The notes: generated from the sequence alone by a model not told the origin. DNA of 64,000 nt from Bradyrhizobium ivorense (GCF_900696085.1 NZ_CAADFC020000011.1:248001-312000), one strand, 5' to 3'. Counted from the first letter of the stretch, positions 45,301 to 54,293 are shown. Program-made: numbers and translations.

Positions 45301-48300
45301 CAGCTCTTGCTTTACCCGACCCTCAAGCCAGCTCATCGCCTTCTGCCGGGCCTCATCCGCTACTTGCTCGCTGCGCGGATAATGTTGCAAGGCCGACGCT
45401 GGCAAGGATGCTCTGCTTCCCTCGGCAAAGGCATGCACGCGGTCAGGACCTTCCTGCTCGCCGGCGCGGCGGACAGCTGGCATAAGCTTGGCCAGCGAGG
45501 CCCGGATGAAGCCGCAGCCGTCGTGCGGTCGCAATGCAATGGGTCCGTCCGGCCCCCTCAGCTGGAAGGGATGCTCCTCGTTGGCAGGGCGGTCCGGCAG
45601 CAGCACCAGTTTGAAGGCGCCTTCCAGCGCGGAGTCGTGGGGTGACAGACCTTTGATCGCCGGAGGCGCCGCAAAGCCTCTACGCTGAGTATAATAATAG
45701 GCCTCTTTGAAAGGGGCCCACGCGCGCGACAGCTGCTCGAATGCTGTACCCAGCGCGGTTTCGGCATAGGGAATCGCCAGCAGCTTTCCCCCCGAAAGCT
45801 TTGTTTGCTCGTCTGGAGCGCGGGTCGCAACTTGAGACACAGTCAATCGTGGCGGCTTTAACTTGCTGCCGCCGAACAGGTCCATGCGGTATGGGATACC
45901 GTTTACATTTACCGTACGCGCCAGCATGAAGGCACTCGGGGGTCCCGGCAGTTGTACCGCGACGACGGGCAGGACCCCTGAAGTCAGGCGATGGAAAATC
46001 GAGTACCGCATCCCGGGCTCAATGGCCAACGGCCGCCCATGCATGTCCACGACCGGCAACTGCATCAGTCCCGCCTCACCCTGCGGAGACCTCGGGGCGT
46101 GGTCCATGGCTCGCAATACCTGATGCATGTCGAACACCGACGGAGGATGTTGCGCCTGGATCGCCGCCGCATCCTGCTCCATGAACAAGTCCAGCGCATC
46201 CACTGGACTGTCCGCCTCGACCTGCGCTATCAGATTCCAGCTCATGCTGGACAGATCGCCTTGAATCAGGTCGCGAGCGCCAGCCAGGATCTCTCTCGTG
46301 CCGCGCTGTAGCTCTTTCTGCCTGGCCCGTAAATTTGCCCCGTTGTCCTCGACATAGGGTGACCTGAACAATCTCTCCAGCGCCGCACGAGCCTTGAGCG
46401 TCTGAAAGATCGATAAAGCGGGGCGGCGGCTCGCAAGGGGCCCGCGGCTCCGCTCCGCATCGCCCGCGTTCAGATGCGCCTTGATCTTTTGCTCGAGCAA
46501 GGGCTGAAGATCGTTAAGCACGTTGAGGGCCTGCCTGCGGTGCCAGCGCAGTGGTTTCTCTAGGCTGCGCGCGAGCGGCAGCAGAGCAGCACTCAGATTA
46601 CCCATGGTTTCGAGGTTGTTCTCGGCGGAAAAACCAGGAGCTGATTGCAATTCAGACAGCCGACTCAAGCCTGTCGGCGCGAGCAAACCAAGATCATCGA
46701 ACAGGCCGGCCTTACCCAGCGCCTTGAAAATGTTCGTGATGCTCAGAGCCTCAGCCTTCAAAAGGCGATCATTATCATAGTGCAGGTAGTGGGCGAGCTT
46801 GTGCAACCGATCCTTCGGCAGAGCGGCATCCGTAATCTCCCCACTCTCCTGCGCCCTCATGATCGCTCGGGACAGAGCGTTGGCGAGCATAGCCAGTTCA
46901 GGCGTGGTGAACACACCAAATCGCTGTGCTCCAGCCCCCAATTCGCGCGCGATGTCCATGGTGGACTGGCAGCACATCGCCTCCTCAGGCCACTTGCTGA
47001 AGCCGTTCAGAAGGTTCGCCACTGCCTGCGGAGGGAAATTAGAGAGCTGATGCTGACGGGTTTCCCCGGCGATTGCCATCGTGGCTTTGCGACAATCCTC
47101 ATTCTCCGGCCATTTGCTGAAGCCGTTTACGAGGTTCGCCAGCCCGTGCGCAGTAAAATCAGACAGCCGGACATCGCGGCGAAGGACCTCACCCGCAATG
47201 TCAAACGCAGCCTTGCGACAGTTCGGCGCCTCCGGCCACTTGCTGAAGCCGTTCACCAGGTTTTCCAATCCCTGCGGGGAAAAGTCAGAGAGCTCGGTGC
47301 GGCGAAGGACCTCATGCGCGATCGCACACGTCGCGCGCCGACAGTCCGGCGCCTCCGCCCACTTGCTGAGCCCGTTCACCAGGTTTGCCAGTGCCTGCGG
47401 GGCAAAATCGGAGAGTTCGGCGCGAAGGACCTCACGCGCGATCGCAAACGTGGCGTCGCGACAGTCCCGCGCGTCCGGCCATTTGCTGAAGCCGTTCACC
47501 AGGTTCGACAGGTTTTGGTGCGTAAAATCTGAGAGTTTGGCGTGACGAAGGACCTCACGCGCGATCGCAATCGTCGCGTCCCGGGAGTCCTGCGCGTCCG
47601 GCATTTTGCCGAAGCCGTTCACCAGGTTCGCAAGGTCCTGACGATTGAAATCAGAGAGTCTGAACTCACCGCGCGCGGCGCGGCGAACGACCTCACCCGC
47701 GATCGCAAGCGTGGCGTCGCCACAGTCCGGCGCGCCAGGCCACTTGCTGAAGCCGTTCACCAGGCTCGCCAACTCCTGCGGAGTAAACTGAGAGAGCCGG
47801 GCGTCCCGGAGTACCTCTTGCGCTATCGCAAAGGTCGCGCCGCGACAGTCCTCAGCTTCCGGCCACTTGCTGAAGCCGTTCACCAGGTTCGCCAGCTGCT
47901 GCCGAGTAAAATCAGAGAACTGGGTACCCCGGCTAAGGACCTCGTGCGCGATCGCAAGCGTCGCGCCGCGACAGTCCTCCGCGTCCAGCCACTTGCTGAA
48001 GCCGTTCACGAGGTTTCCCAGCTCCTGCGGAGTAAAATGATTGAGCCGCTCGCCGCGCCGAAGGACCTCACCCGCAATGGCAAACGCCGCCTTGCGACAG
48101 TCCGGCGCCCCCGCCCACTTGCTGAGCCCGTTCACCAGATTAGCCAATTCCTGGTGAGTGAATTCAGAGAGCTGGGCATGGCGGTCGCGGCGAAGGACCT
48201 CATCCGCGATCGCAAACGTGGCGTCGCGCGAGCCCTCCTCGTCCGGCCACTTGCTAAAGCCGTTCACCAGGTTGGCCACTTGCTGGTGAGTGAGTCCGGA

Positions 48301-49926
48301 GAGCCGGGCATTGCGGTCGCGGCGAAGGACCTCATCCGCGATCGCAAGCGTCGCCTTGCGACAGTCTCGCGCATCCGGCCATTTACTGAAGCCGTTCACA
48401 AGCATCGCCAGGTGCTGGTTGTCAAAATGCCGGGCGCCGCGGCGAAGGACCTCCCCCCCGATCGCAAGCGTGGCGCCGCGCGAGTCCTGCCCGTCCGGCC
48501 ACTTGGCGAACCCGTTGACCAGATTCGCCAGTTCCTGCGAGTTGAATTGGAAGAGCTCGCCGCGGCGAATGACCTCACGTGCGATTGCAACGGTAGCATC
48601 GCGACACTTCGGCTCGTCCCGCCACTTGCAGAAGCCGTTCACCAGGTTAGCCAGATTCTGGTGAGTGAATTTGGAGAGCCGAGCATGGCGGTCCCGGCGA
48701 ACGACCTCCCTCGCGATCGCCAAAGTCGCTTCGCCCGACTCCGCTCCGTCCGGCCACTTGCTCAAGCCGTTCACGAGATTCGCCAGTGTCTGCGTGGCAA
48801 AATCGGATAGTCCGAACTCACCGCGGGCGGCCCGGCGAACGACCTCAGACGCGATCGCAAACGCGCCTTTGCGACAGTGGCGCGCACCCGGCCATTTGCT
48901 GAACCCGTTCACAAGCATCGCCAAATGTTTCTGATCAAAATCAGAGAACTCGGCACGACGGGCCTCGCGGGCAATAGCTTCCGTGCCTTCACGAGTTTCC
49001 GCCTCCCTCGTCCACTTGCTGAAACCGTTCACCAGCAGCGAGAGATTTTGGCTATCGGCCGCGCCGAGTACCTTGGGTTCATCGCGACAAAACTCGGCAA
49101 TTCTAATGACTCCATTGCGGCATGTCTTCGACTGTTGATGCCGACCGAATGATGTCGCGAACAGCGAAAGAGCAGCGGGGTTAAGTTCGCGCAGCAACGA
49201 ATTGGAAAGCTGCGACACCCGAGATGCCACCGCCTTGCAAGCTTCGAGGCCTTCCTGACCGCCGGCCTCGCGACTCACAGCGTTGCATGCCGTGGCGTAG
49301 CCCCAGAATTTCCTGCGGCGGATATCGTCCTCGAAGTGGGTGACAAATTGGCTTCTGAACTGGGCGGCTGCCTTTTGCATAAAGGCCGCATGGATCTTCT
49401 CGTCCACCCGCTGCAGCCGCTTGTCGTTTTCCACCACTGCACGTGAGAATTCGACAATGTCGCGAGCGAAATAAATGGCGTCCAGAGCGGCGTTACATTG
49501 CCGTTCTGAAATCGCAGCTTGCGTGCCCTGCGGGGCGACACAATCCAGGCGCCGCCGTTTTGGCACTGCCTCCAAGTCCGATACAGATTGCCTGTGCGAG
49601 GAAGAGGCAGCTCGTGAACTCCTGGACTGATCGGCACAGCGGCTCTCGGCACCGGAACGCGACGAACTTTCTTCCCAATTTGGCGCGCCGCGATGCGCCA
49701 AATACCGCAAAGCTGGCTCGTCGACATGCGTATTCACTGAAGGATCGGTTGACGTACGGCATCGGGCATCGCTGGCCGAAGTCGGCCTTCGGGCCGAGCT
49801 CGCAGCCAGGTCCTGATTTTCAGAGCGCAATCCCTGCAGGACAGAACTGAATTTCGAGCGATCGTTTCCGCCGCCAAGATCTGCTTCAGGGCTGGACCAG
49901 TCCATCTCTGATCCGCGGGCTTCCAT
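42373..49926 (-). CDS. giant SKWP-repeat T3 effector with RdRP-like and shikimate-kinase-like domains (effector B)
   Basis: About 2517 residues from ATG 49926 (GGAG just upstream; a TTG at 49956 would add 10). Numbering is from the ATG. The N-terminus is Ser/Arg-rich, with a basic PKRRRLD at 122-128 resembling a nuclear localisation signal. About 17 SKWP repeats (core LVNGFSKWP) fill about 280-990. Then comes the same central domain as effector A: HDGCGFIRASLA (H1468), NLRPFAPDRV, and LDGDFDGDTAIII with DFDGD at 1726-1730. The C-terminus is a better-preserved shikimate kinase domain from about 2313: GMMGAGKSGVG, FVDSD, FRDIE, ATGGGAF and a lid-like RNPVYKLA. A and B are clear paralogs differing mainly in repeat number and N-terminus. 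Activity as polymerase or kinase is not shown; the motifs argue both active sites may be intact. Confidence 0.8.
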   Translation of the reverse strand: MEARGSEMDWSSPEADLGGGNDRSKFSSVLQGLRSENQDLAASSARRPTSASDARCRTSTDPSVNTHVDEPALRYLAHRGAPNWEESSSRSGAESRCADQSRSSRAASSSHRQSVSDLEAVPKRRRLDCVAPQGTQAAISERQCNAALDAIYFARDIVEFSRAVVENDKRLQRVDEKIHAAFMQKAAAQFRSQFVTHFEDDIRRRKFWGYATACNAVSREAGGQEGLEACKAVASRVSQLSNSLLRELNPAALSLFATSFGRHQQSKTCRNGVIRIAEFCRDEPKVLGAADSQNLSLLVNGFSKWTREAETREGTEAIAREARRAEFSDFDQKHLAMLVNGFSKWPGARHCRKGAFAIASEVVRRAARGEFGLSDFATQTLANLVNGLSKWPDGAESGEATLAIAREVVRRDRHARLSKFTHQNLANLVNGFCKWRDEPKCRDATVAIAREVIRRGELFQFNSQELANLVNGFAKWPDGQDSRGATLAIGGEVLRRGARHFDNQHLAMLVNGFSKWPDARDCRKATLAIADEVLRRDRNARLSGLTHQQVANLVNGFSKWPDEEGSRDATFAIADEVLRRDRHAQLSEFTHQELANLVNGLSKWAGAPDCRKAAFAIAGEVLRRGERLNHFTPQELGNLVNGFSKWLDAEDCRGATLAIAHEVLSRGTQFSDFTRQQLANLVNGFSKWPEAEDCRGATFAIAQEVLRDARLSQFTPQELASLVNGFSKWPGAPDCGDATLAIAGEVVRRAARGEFRLSDFNRQDLANLVNGFGKMPDAQDSRDATIAIAREVLRHAKLSDFTHQNLSNLVNGFSKWPDARDCRDATFAIAREVLRAELSDFAPQALANLVNGLSKWAEAPDCRRATCAIAHEVLRRTELSDFSPQGLENLVNGFSKWPEAPNCRKAAFDIAGEVLRRDVRLSDFTAHGLANLVNGFSKWPENEDCRKATMAIAGETRQHQLSNFPPQAVANLLNGFSKWPEEAMCCQSTMDIARELGAGAQRFGVFTTPELAMLANALSRAIMRAQESGEITDAALPKDRLHKLAHYLHYDNDRLLKAEALSITNIFKALGKAGLFDDLGLLAPTGLSRLSELQSAPGFSAENNLETMGNLSAALLPLARSLEKPLRWHRRQALNVLNDLQPLLEQKIKAHLNAGDAERSRGPLASRRPALSIFQTLKARAALERLFRSPYVEDNGANLRARQKELQRGTREILAGARDLIQGDLSSMSWNLIAQVEADSPVDALDLFMEQDAAAIQAQHPPSVFDMHQVLRAMDHAPRSPQGEAGLMQLPVVDMHGRPLAIEPGMRYSIFHRLTSGVLPVVAVQLPGPPSAFMLARTVNVNGIPYRMDLFGGSKLKPPRLTVSQVATRAPDEQTKLSGGKLLAIPYAETALGTAFEQLSRAWAPFKEAYYYTQRRGFAAPPAIKGLSPHDSALEGAFKLVLLPDRPANEEHPFQLRGPDGPIALRPHDGCGFIRASLAKLMPAVRRAGEQEGPDRVHAFAEGSRASLPASALQHYPRSEQVADEARQKAMSWLEGRVKQELTPEELFRVVTAANINGPGAVAIPSADGRLHVPRLKSETLTGGGVLIGRSPYDKPNLRPFAPDRVRSAADGDPTAAFLDQCVTIQYSFNVAQKSGEELTVDDPTFFAKGLLIVVPDEMWPADFADRGLVMSAEDVKCHSSWIKGKDRVTADSSLDCIGILQATEIFAPGSLVAIPPDEQKKLDGDFDGDTAIIIADRPQLYEHVRQFDQEEQARGLRSLKPPKSHTPAIEDGRYNFGRASQILAATRSVLETYTGLQRGFLAQSHQARQWFAERAIFGTYEGIDRELKRDIRGLLEQEQVSAHDVRDKLEKARHDIELAHHPAALETAELLLTELEAWAASLDEQVPPELLLPETAATASERQLAMSQALCELFPQLAETYPATAHPRDRVQLLVDRYPTRIDPRPDGYMPHDLVQSAKNLLSIGIKVGADAYKSDTGAYAFMIKSRHLQRLLQQTPGLKSAPYTKSLAATLDQGRFDVDAALENLKDNPTLAASVMQASIKLAAERGILRELSAPTLAAEDVATTITLTREEAAQRAQMEASRAQAEEKDITRTATSVAEALKGAGIEVKMPHLPKRLRSASSMTDELTGIQASSETGAQLFNNAVRHVFEFSDRDFTRAFKNAILAFEESGYSEVSTTNWFRTRSRTFAGIKTVLATPGGYRFEIEFHTADSYKAKLDNHETYKELQKLRRLQRGSEEPPDESLAEQLLERVRRACNKVVIPEGATEIPHWEAEAGNSVGASPARVSNVARPTRAARSARATEIVGALDNRPIVLVGMMGAGKSGVGRALAKQLGLTFVDSDKEIEAKAGKSITRIFEEDGEAHFRDIEANEISRLLDRGPLVLATGGGAFMTEEVRRRVGEKAVSIWLNTNEDVIRRNLRNDTNRPKIQTADRDETITNLMEQRNPVYKLANLTIAPQDRRELNSADACLSELHSYLCAGGELDAGQSGSVKEELAASSALRARASVAQEQMP
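46950..49110 (-). repeat. array of 17 SKWP repeats in effector B
   Basis: Units of 37-45 codons share LANLVNGFSKWP followed by a CRxAT-AIA-EV-RR helix. Counting the core, I see 17 copies; some are changed to SKWA, SKWL, SKWT, CKWR, AKWP or GKMP. The DNA copies are similar but not identical, so the array has diversified. Such helical repeats make armadillo-like superhelices that bind proteins or nucleic acids. Confidence 0.9.
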
Positions 49927-50141
49927 CGCTCTCCAGTCGGCTCTCGTCAAAATCAATCTCCCATGCGAGCTAGAATGCGCCGATTACGACGGTGGCATAG
50001 AGGTCCGCGGTGCCGGCCTCAACGACTTTTGTTTCAGAGCGGAGCTCCTTGGCCGCGTCGACAGGACCGCACTCGCCACAAACCTGACGTGCAAGTCAGT
50101 TTTGTACGATTGTGCGCTCTAGTGCCGAAGATATGCCCTGC

Positions 50142-50159
50142 ACCTGACGTAAATCTGAC
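50142..50159 (-). promoter_or_regulatory. weak tts-box-like site upstream of effector B
   Basis: The minus strand reads GTCAGATTTACGTCAGGT, matching the tts core at 12 of 18 positions. It lies about 216 bp upstream of the ATG at 49926 and overlaps the end of the IS630 remnant. A second, poorer match (GTCAGGTTTGTGGCGAGT) is at about 50072-50089. Either might drive effector B, but neither is convincing. Confidence 0.25.
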
Positions 50160-50410
50160 TATTGGTTGATCTCAGTGATTTGACTTTTTTTGGCGGTTGC
50201 TGGATAGGCGCGGCCGAGTTTGGTGCGTGCTTGTCGGTTGTGACCATCCACGTGATGCGAACTCGGGGCTTTGCGTCGCCGCCTTTGCCATGCTGCGATC
50301 TGATTTCGGAGCCTTTTGGGGTCGTCGATGCAGCGGCCGAGACACTGGCGCCGCAGCACGCTGATCTCGCCGCAAGCTTGCTCGAACCGCACACGTTTGA
50401 TCTGGCATCC
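50159..50410 (-). mobile_element. IS630-family transposase C-terminal remnant
   Basis: The minus-strand frame ending at 50159 encodes ISVLRRQCLGRCIDDPKRLR, QIAAWQRRRRKA and KLGRAYPATAKKSQITE, the usual tail of IS630-type transposases. The catalytic DDE part is missing. Confidence 0.65.
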
Positions 50411-50618
50411 GATACTCTCTGCCTCAGGGCGGTCGCACCTAAGCCTGACCGAATTGAATCCCCTGCCCGGCCTACCATCACACTCGACTGCATTTATCTG
50501 CGACTCGCAGACTGCGTGCTTCTTCTCGGAGACACGTTAGCGCAGACAACGAACGCCTTTGCTGAGAAGTCGATCCGTTTTCAATACGTCTGCAGACCCA
50601 TATCCAACAAAAGTCGGC

Positions 50619-52031
50619 TTAGCGCTTACGAACGAGCATGTTCGCCAGTTTCAGAAAGCGCACGATGAGGAGCACCGCGTAGACCGCTGTACCGGTTGAT
50701 AAGCCGATCCAGACGCCAATGACGCCAAGACTCAGCTTCAAACCAAGGACGTAACCGAGGCAAAAGCCGATGAGTCCATGAGATACGCCAGCCAAGAGAA
50801 GTGGCACTCGTGTGTCCTTCAGTCCTCGCAGGCCGCCGGCCGCAATACTCTGCGCGGCGTCACTGATAGAAAACACCGCAGCAATCAAGAGGAGCTTCGC
50901 AGCCAGTCCGATAGTCGCCTCGGTGTTGCCAGCCGAGTCGGCTATGAATAATTTGGCGATCTCAAAGCGCACGACGGTCACCGCAAGCGCCAGCACTGCA
51001 ATGGTCGCGACACCTAGCAGGAGCGCGGTTAAGCCTGCTCGCTTGACCGCGAAGCCGTCGTCGCGGCCTATCGCATGGCCAACGCGCACGGCCGTTGCCA
51101 TGCTGATCCCGAAAGAGATCAAGAACAGGATCACGGCGACCTGAAGCGCGATCTGATGAGCGGCAAGTGCGGTAGTGCTGACCAGGCCCGCGAGGAGAGC
51201 CGCGGCCGAGGTTGCGCCAAAGCCGATCAGCGAGGCTATTGAGATCGGCCCCCCAACGATTATCAACTGCCGCATTAGAGGCCAATCGAAGGACAGAGTA
51301 TTCGTAAACAAATGATAGTCACGAAACGGGCGCCGCACTCTGACGAACCACAAACTTGAAAAAAACATCCCACAGTTAACGAGGCTGGTCGCAAGGCCCG
51401 CGCCGAATAATTCCAGCCGGGGCACACCGAGCTTCCCATTGATCAGCACATAGACCAGTACGGCGTTGACGGGGATAGCCGCGGCCGTGATCCATAAGAC
51501 CGGCTCCGGCCGATTTACCGCGCCCATTGAAATGCGGATAACTTGAAAGCATAGCGCTGGCGCCACACCCCAGACCAGTCCGAACAGATATCGCTGCGCG
51601 AGCCGCGCTGTGACAGGTGCTTGGCCAAGAACAAGCAGCATCTGCTCGCCGTGCAGTGCAAACGCAATGATAGGCAAGGATACCAGCATCGCCAGCCAGA
51701 GGCCCGTGCAAAGCGAACGCCGTACCACAGCTAGATTACCCGCCCCAAAAGCCTGCGCCGTCAGCGGTGCGATCGACGCCAGCAAGCCAAGGCCGGCAGT
51801 AAAGCTACCTAGATAGATTCTGCTGGCCAGCGCCGTCCCAGCGAGCGCCTCGGCGCCGATGTGCCCGATAAATGCAACGTCCGTCGTCATCATCGCGATC
51901 TGCCCAACTTGGGTTAGCACCATCGGCAGCGCGAGTTTCGCGGTCTCGCTAAGCTCGCCAGCGAGCTGGCTGCCACCCTTTCTGGTCGCGAGATTTCGCG
52001 AGGTCGCCGCCATCTCAGTTATCTTGTCCAT
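50619..52031 (-). CDS. MATE family efflux transporter (NorM-like)
   Basis: A 470-residue protein with twelve hydrophobic segments in two similar halves. The first half has ALPMVLTQVGQIAMMTTDVA, GAEALAGTALASRIY and PLTAQAFGAGN. The second has LAAHQIALQVAVILFLISFG and RVGHAIGRDDG. This is the NorM/DinF type that exports drugs or metabolites with Na+ or H+ exchange. The start at 52031 gives a full-length protein. The transporter sits back-to-back with an ATP-grasp ligase gene (53233), with only an IS4 relic between. It may export that enzyme's product. Confidence 0.9.
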   Translation of the reverse strand: MDKITEMAATSRNLATRKGGSQLAGELSETAKLALPMVLTQVGQIAMMTTDVAFIGHIGAEALAGTALASRIYLGSFTAGLGLLASIAPLTAQAFGAGNLAVVRRSLCTGLWLAMLVSLPIIAFALHGEQMLLVLGQAPVTARLAQRYLFGLVWGVAPALCFQVIRISMGAVNRPEPVLWITAAAIPVNAVLVYVLINGKLGVPRLELFGAGLATSLVNCGMFFSSLWFVRVRRPFRDYHLFTNTLSFDWPLMRQLIIVGGPISIASLIGFGATSAAALLAGLVSTTALAAHQIALQVAVILFLISFGISMATAVRVGHAIGRDDGFAVKRAGLTALLLGVATIAVLALAVTVVRFEIAKLFIADSAGNTEATIGLAAKLLLIAAVFSISDAAQSIAAGGLRGLKDTRVPLLLAGVSHGLIGFCLGYVLGLKLSLGVIGVWIGLSTGTAVYAVLLIVRFLKLANMLVRKR

Positions 52032-52424
52032 AGAACGGCAATCCGCGTCTGTTGCTTCGGCGACAATCGATTTCCTTGTTGCAGCCCACGACTCTACTTC
52101 CCTGCCCGAATTCGCAACGAAGCTTGAGAAAGAACCTGCGTAGCTCTTAGCTAGGCGTCACCACAGACCTTTCCGTGTACTGATTTGAACGGTTCCGGTG
52201 TCCTGGCTGGCCATGTCGCTGGCGACCCTTGCTCCTCGGATAACCGCAGCGACTGGGCAGGTCGCAAGCACAACGGGGCATTGGAGGACACGAAACGCCT
52301 TCACCGATAAGAGACAATTTGTAACAACCACTACGATCCGTTGAGCAGCCGCCCTGAATGAGAGCCACTCCTGTGCAACGCACGTGCCAATCTCCCGACA
52401 TTGATTCATGATCATTACCTTCCA

Positions 52425-53010
52425 GCCACCGCAGGTCGGTAATCAGCTTCCAATCGATTTCCAATCGATCTTATTTCTGTTGTTCGGCGTCTCGCGCTCT
52501 TCGGCATGGATCACCGGTAGGGTTAGAGCGGGATAGTACTTCGGCATTCCGATCGGCCGCAGGATGCGAATCTTACGATACCTGATCTCAAGAACGGCCT
52601 GGTCGGGATCGCCGTTGCCGTCTCTGACTTCGATGCGATGGAGCCTTTTGACGGCGACCTCGTCCATCTCGTCGGCGATCGTGTGATCCCAGTCTTCAGC
52701 CAAGCTCGTCGACGCAGGTCCTGACCAGAAAATGGTCCGATCTCCTGTGCTGCGCAGAAAGTTCGTAGGTGTCACTGTCGCGATCGCAACATGGATGCAT
52801 CGTCCGCGATGATCCAAGAGTTGCGTAGACCGAGACTTTCTAACCGCCGGACGCTTTCCTTTCTTGTTGGGAATCCGGGTCGGATTGATCTTCTTTCTAA
52901 GCGCTGCCGTCCCCTTGAATTCGGGTCCAGAACTTGACGGCTGCCAACCCCGGCGGCACTTCCTCGATACCGCGAGGCTCGAATGCATCAGGATGCCGGA
53001 AAGCGCGTGC
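52425..53010 (-). mobile_element. IS4-family transposase remnant
   Basis: Fragments in several frames read KKINPTRIPNKKGKRP, DHTIADEMDEVAVKRLHRIE, AVLEIRYRKIRILRPIG and VIHAEERETPNNRNKIDWK, a typical IS4 transposase order. An 11-bp tandem duplication (TTCCAATCGAT twice, 52448-52469) breaks the frame just after DWK. Confidence 0.7.
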
Positions 53011-53232
53011 GGATGGTAGGCCGGCGAGGTGCTTGCCGAATGCTTACGTCATGTCTGGTCGGCGTTGCGAACTTGACCTATTCGGCCGGCGCAGAATACG
53101 TGCTTGGCCGTGTTGCCGGCGCAACCACTTCAGTGGCACGCCTATTGCTAACGATCGACGCGCTGGATCAGGTCGGGCAAGCAAGTCCGTAAGCTTATCA
53201 CAGCGGGCAATCATCATCCAAGGACTAGACTT
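53011..53232. other. gap upstream of the ATP-grasp gene
   Basis: It holds only IS4-derived sequence on its left and the leader of the ligase gene. Nothing else was seen. Confidence 0.3.
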
Positions 53233-54261
53233 ATGCGAATAGCCGTCGTGCGGAACTGGGATCATACAGGCGTCATCAACCGGTTCGGCCAGTCTTGTCC
53301 GGAGGAATACGACCGCGAGACCGTCGAGAAAGTAGAGGCGGCATTACAAGAGTGCGGCCACGAGACACTGTTGTGTGAAGGTGACAAAGGTCTGCTCGCT
53401 GCGCTTGAGCGGTTCATGCCACCCGATCCGCAAGGCCGCCCCTCCGGAATGGTCTTTAACACGGCTCAAGGAATTCAGGGCGAATACCGTTACACCCACG
53501 TTCCGGCCATGCTCGAGATGGCTGGTATTCCGTACATCGGATCGAGTCCGCTCGGGCATGCGCTGGCGCATGACAAGGCTCTTACCAAGAGACTCCTGCG
53601 GGATAGCGGCGTACCAACACCGAATTTTCGCGTAATGCGTCGCGGCACCGAGAGCACCGGTGATCTGCGATTTCCGGTGGTAGTGAAGCCACGTCAAGAA
53701 ACCATGAGCTTGGGATTGCAACTCCTAGAAGCGCGTGGTCAGTTGAAGCAGGCCGTGGAAGGGATCGTCGATCAGTATGGGCAGGATGCCCTCGTGGAAG
53801 AATACATCGAGGGCAGAGAAATCTATGTCGCGCTGCTCGGAAACGAAGAGCTCGAAGTGTTGCCTCTTGTGGAGCAGGACTTTGGTGATCGCAAAACGCG
53901 TATGTTCACTTGGGAAGACAAGATGCACATATCTGACGAAGAGCCCCAGGCCATTTGCCCGGCGCAGATCGGGAGTAGCCTTGCCAAGATGCTTGAGGAT
54001 GTTGCGATTGCGGCCTTCCGTGTTTGCCAATGCCGGGATTTTGCTCGTGTCGATTTCCGGATTGATCGCTCCGGCCAGCCCTTTGTGCTGGAGATCAACT
54101 CCATGCCGGGGCTCCGTACGACCAGCATGTATCCCGTGGCCGCCCGCACCGCGGGACACAGCTACTCAAGCATGATTAATCGTATACTGGATGTAGCTCA
54201 CGTGCGTTATTTTGGGATCTGCATCCCCGGTCAAGGGTCGCCTCCGCACCGGAAGGCCTGA
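53233..54261 (+). CDS. D-Ala-D-Ala ligase-like ATP-grasp enzyme
   Basis: A 342-residue protein. The N-terminal domain has an NTAQGIQGEYRYTHVP and EMAGIPYIGSSPLGHALAHD pattern, with the KALTKRLLRDSGVPTPNF ATP-grasp entry. The grasp domain follows (FPVVVKPRQETMSLG, VEEYIEGREIYVALLG) with the magnesium-binding end RVDFRIDRSGQPFVLEINSM. The family makes peptide or amide bonds by acyl phosphate; D-Ala ligases and dipeptide ligases share this layout. No cell-wall genes are close, so it is probably not the housekeeping Ddl. The ATG at 53233 follows an AGGA-like site. A perfect hairpin 33 bp after the stop may end transcription. Confidence 0.75.
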   Translation: MRIAVVRNWDHTGVINRFGQSCPEEYDRETVEKVEAALQECGHETLLCEGDKGLLAALERFMPPDPQGRPSGMVFNTAQGIQGEYRYTHVPAMLEMAGIPYIGSSPLGHALAHDKALTKRLLRDSGVPTPNFRVMRRGTESTGDLRFPVVVKPRQETMSLGLQLLEARGQLKQAVEGIVDQYGQDALVEEYIEGREIYVALLGNEELEVLPLVEQDFGDRKTRMFTWEDKMHISDEEPQAICPAQIGSSLAKMLEDVAIAAFRVCQCRDFARVDFRIDRSGQPFVLEINSMPGLRTTSMYPVAARTAGHSYSSMINRILDVAHVRYFGICIPGQGSPPHRKA

Positions 54262-54293
54262 GCGCGGGGCGCTGTGGCCACGACGCTTCTCTT

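Noticed and set aside
47542..48810. 422-codon plus-strand repetitive frame
   Set aside because: It is the complement of the SKWP array; its repetitiveness comes from that.
42373..49956. Effector B starting at TTG 49956
   Set aside because: ATG 49926 has a GGAG right upstream; the TTG has no good site. The longer start is possible but less likely.
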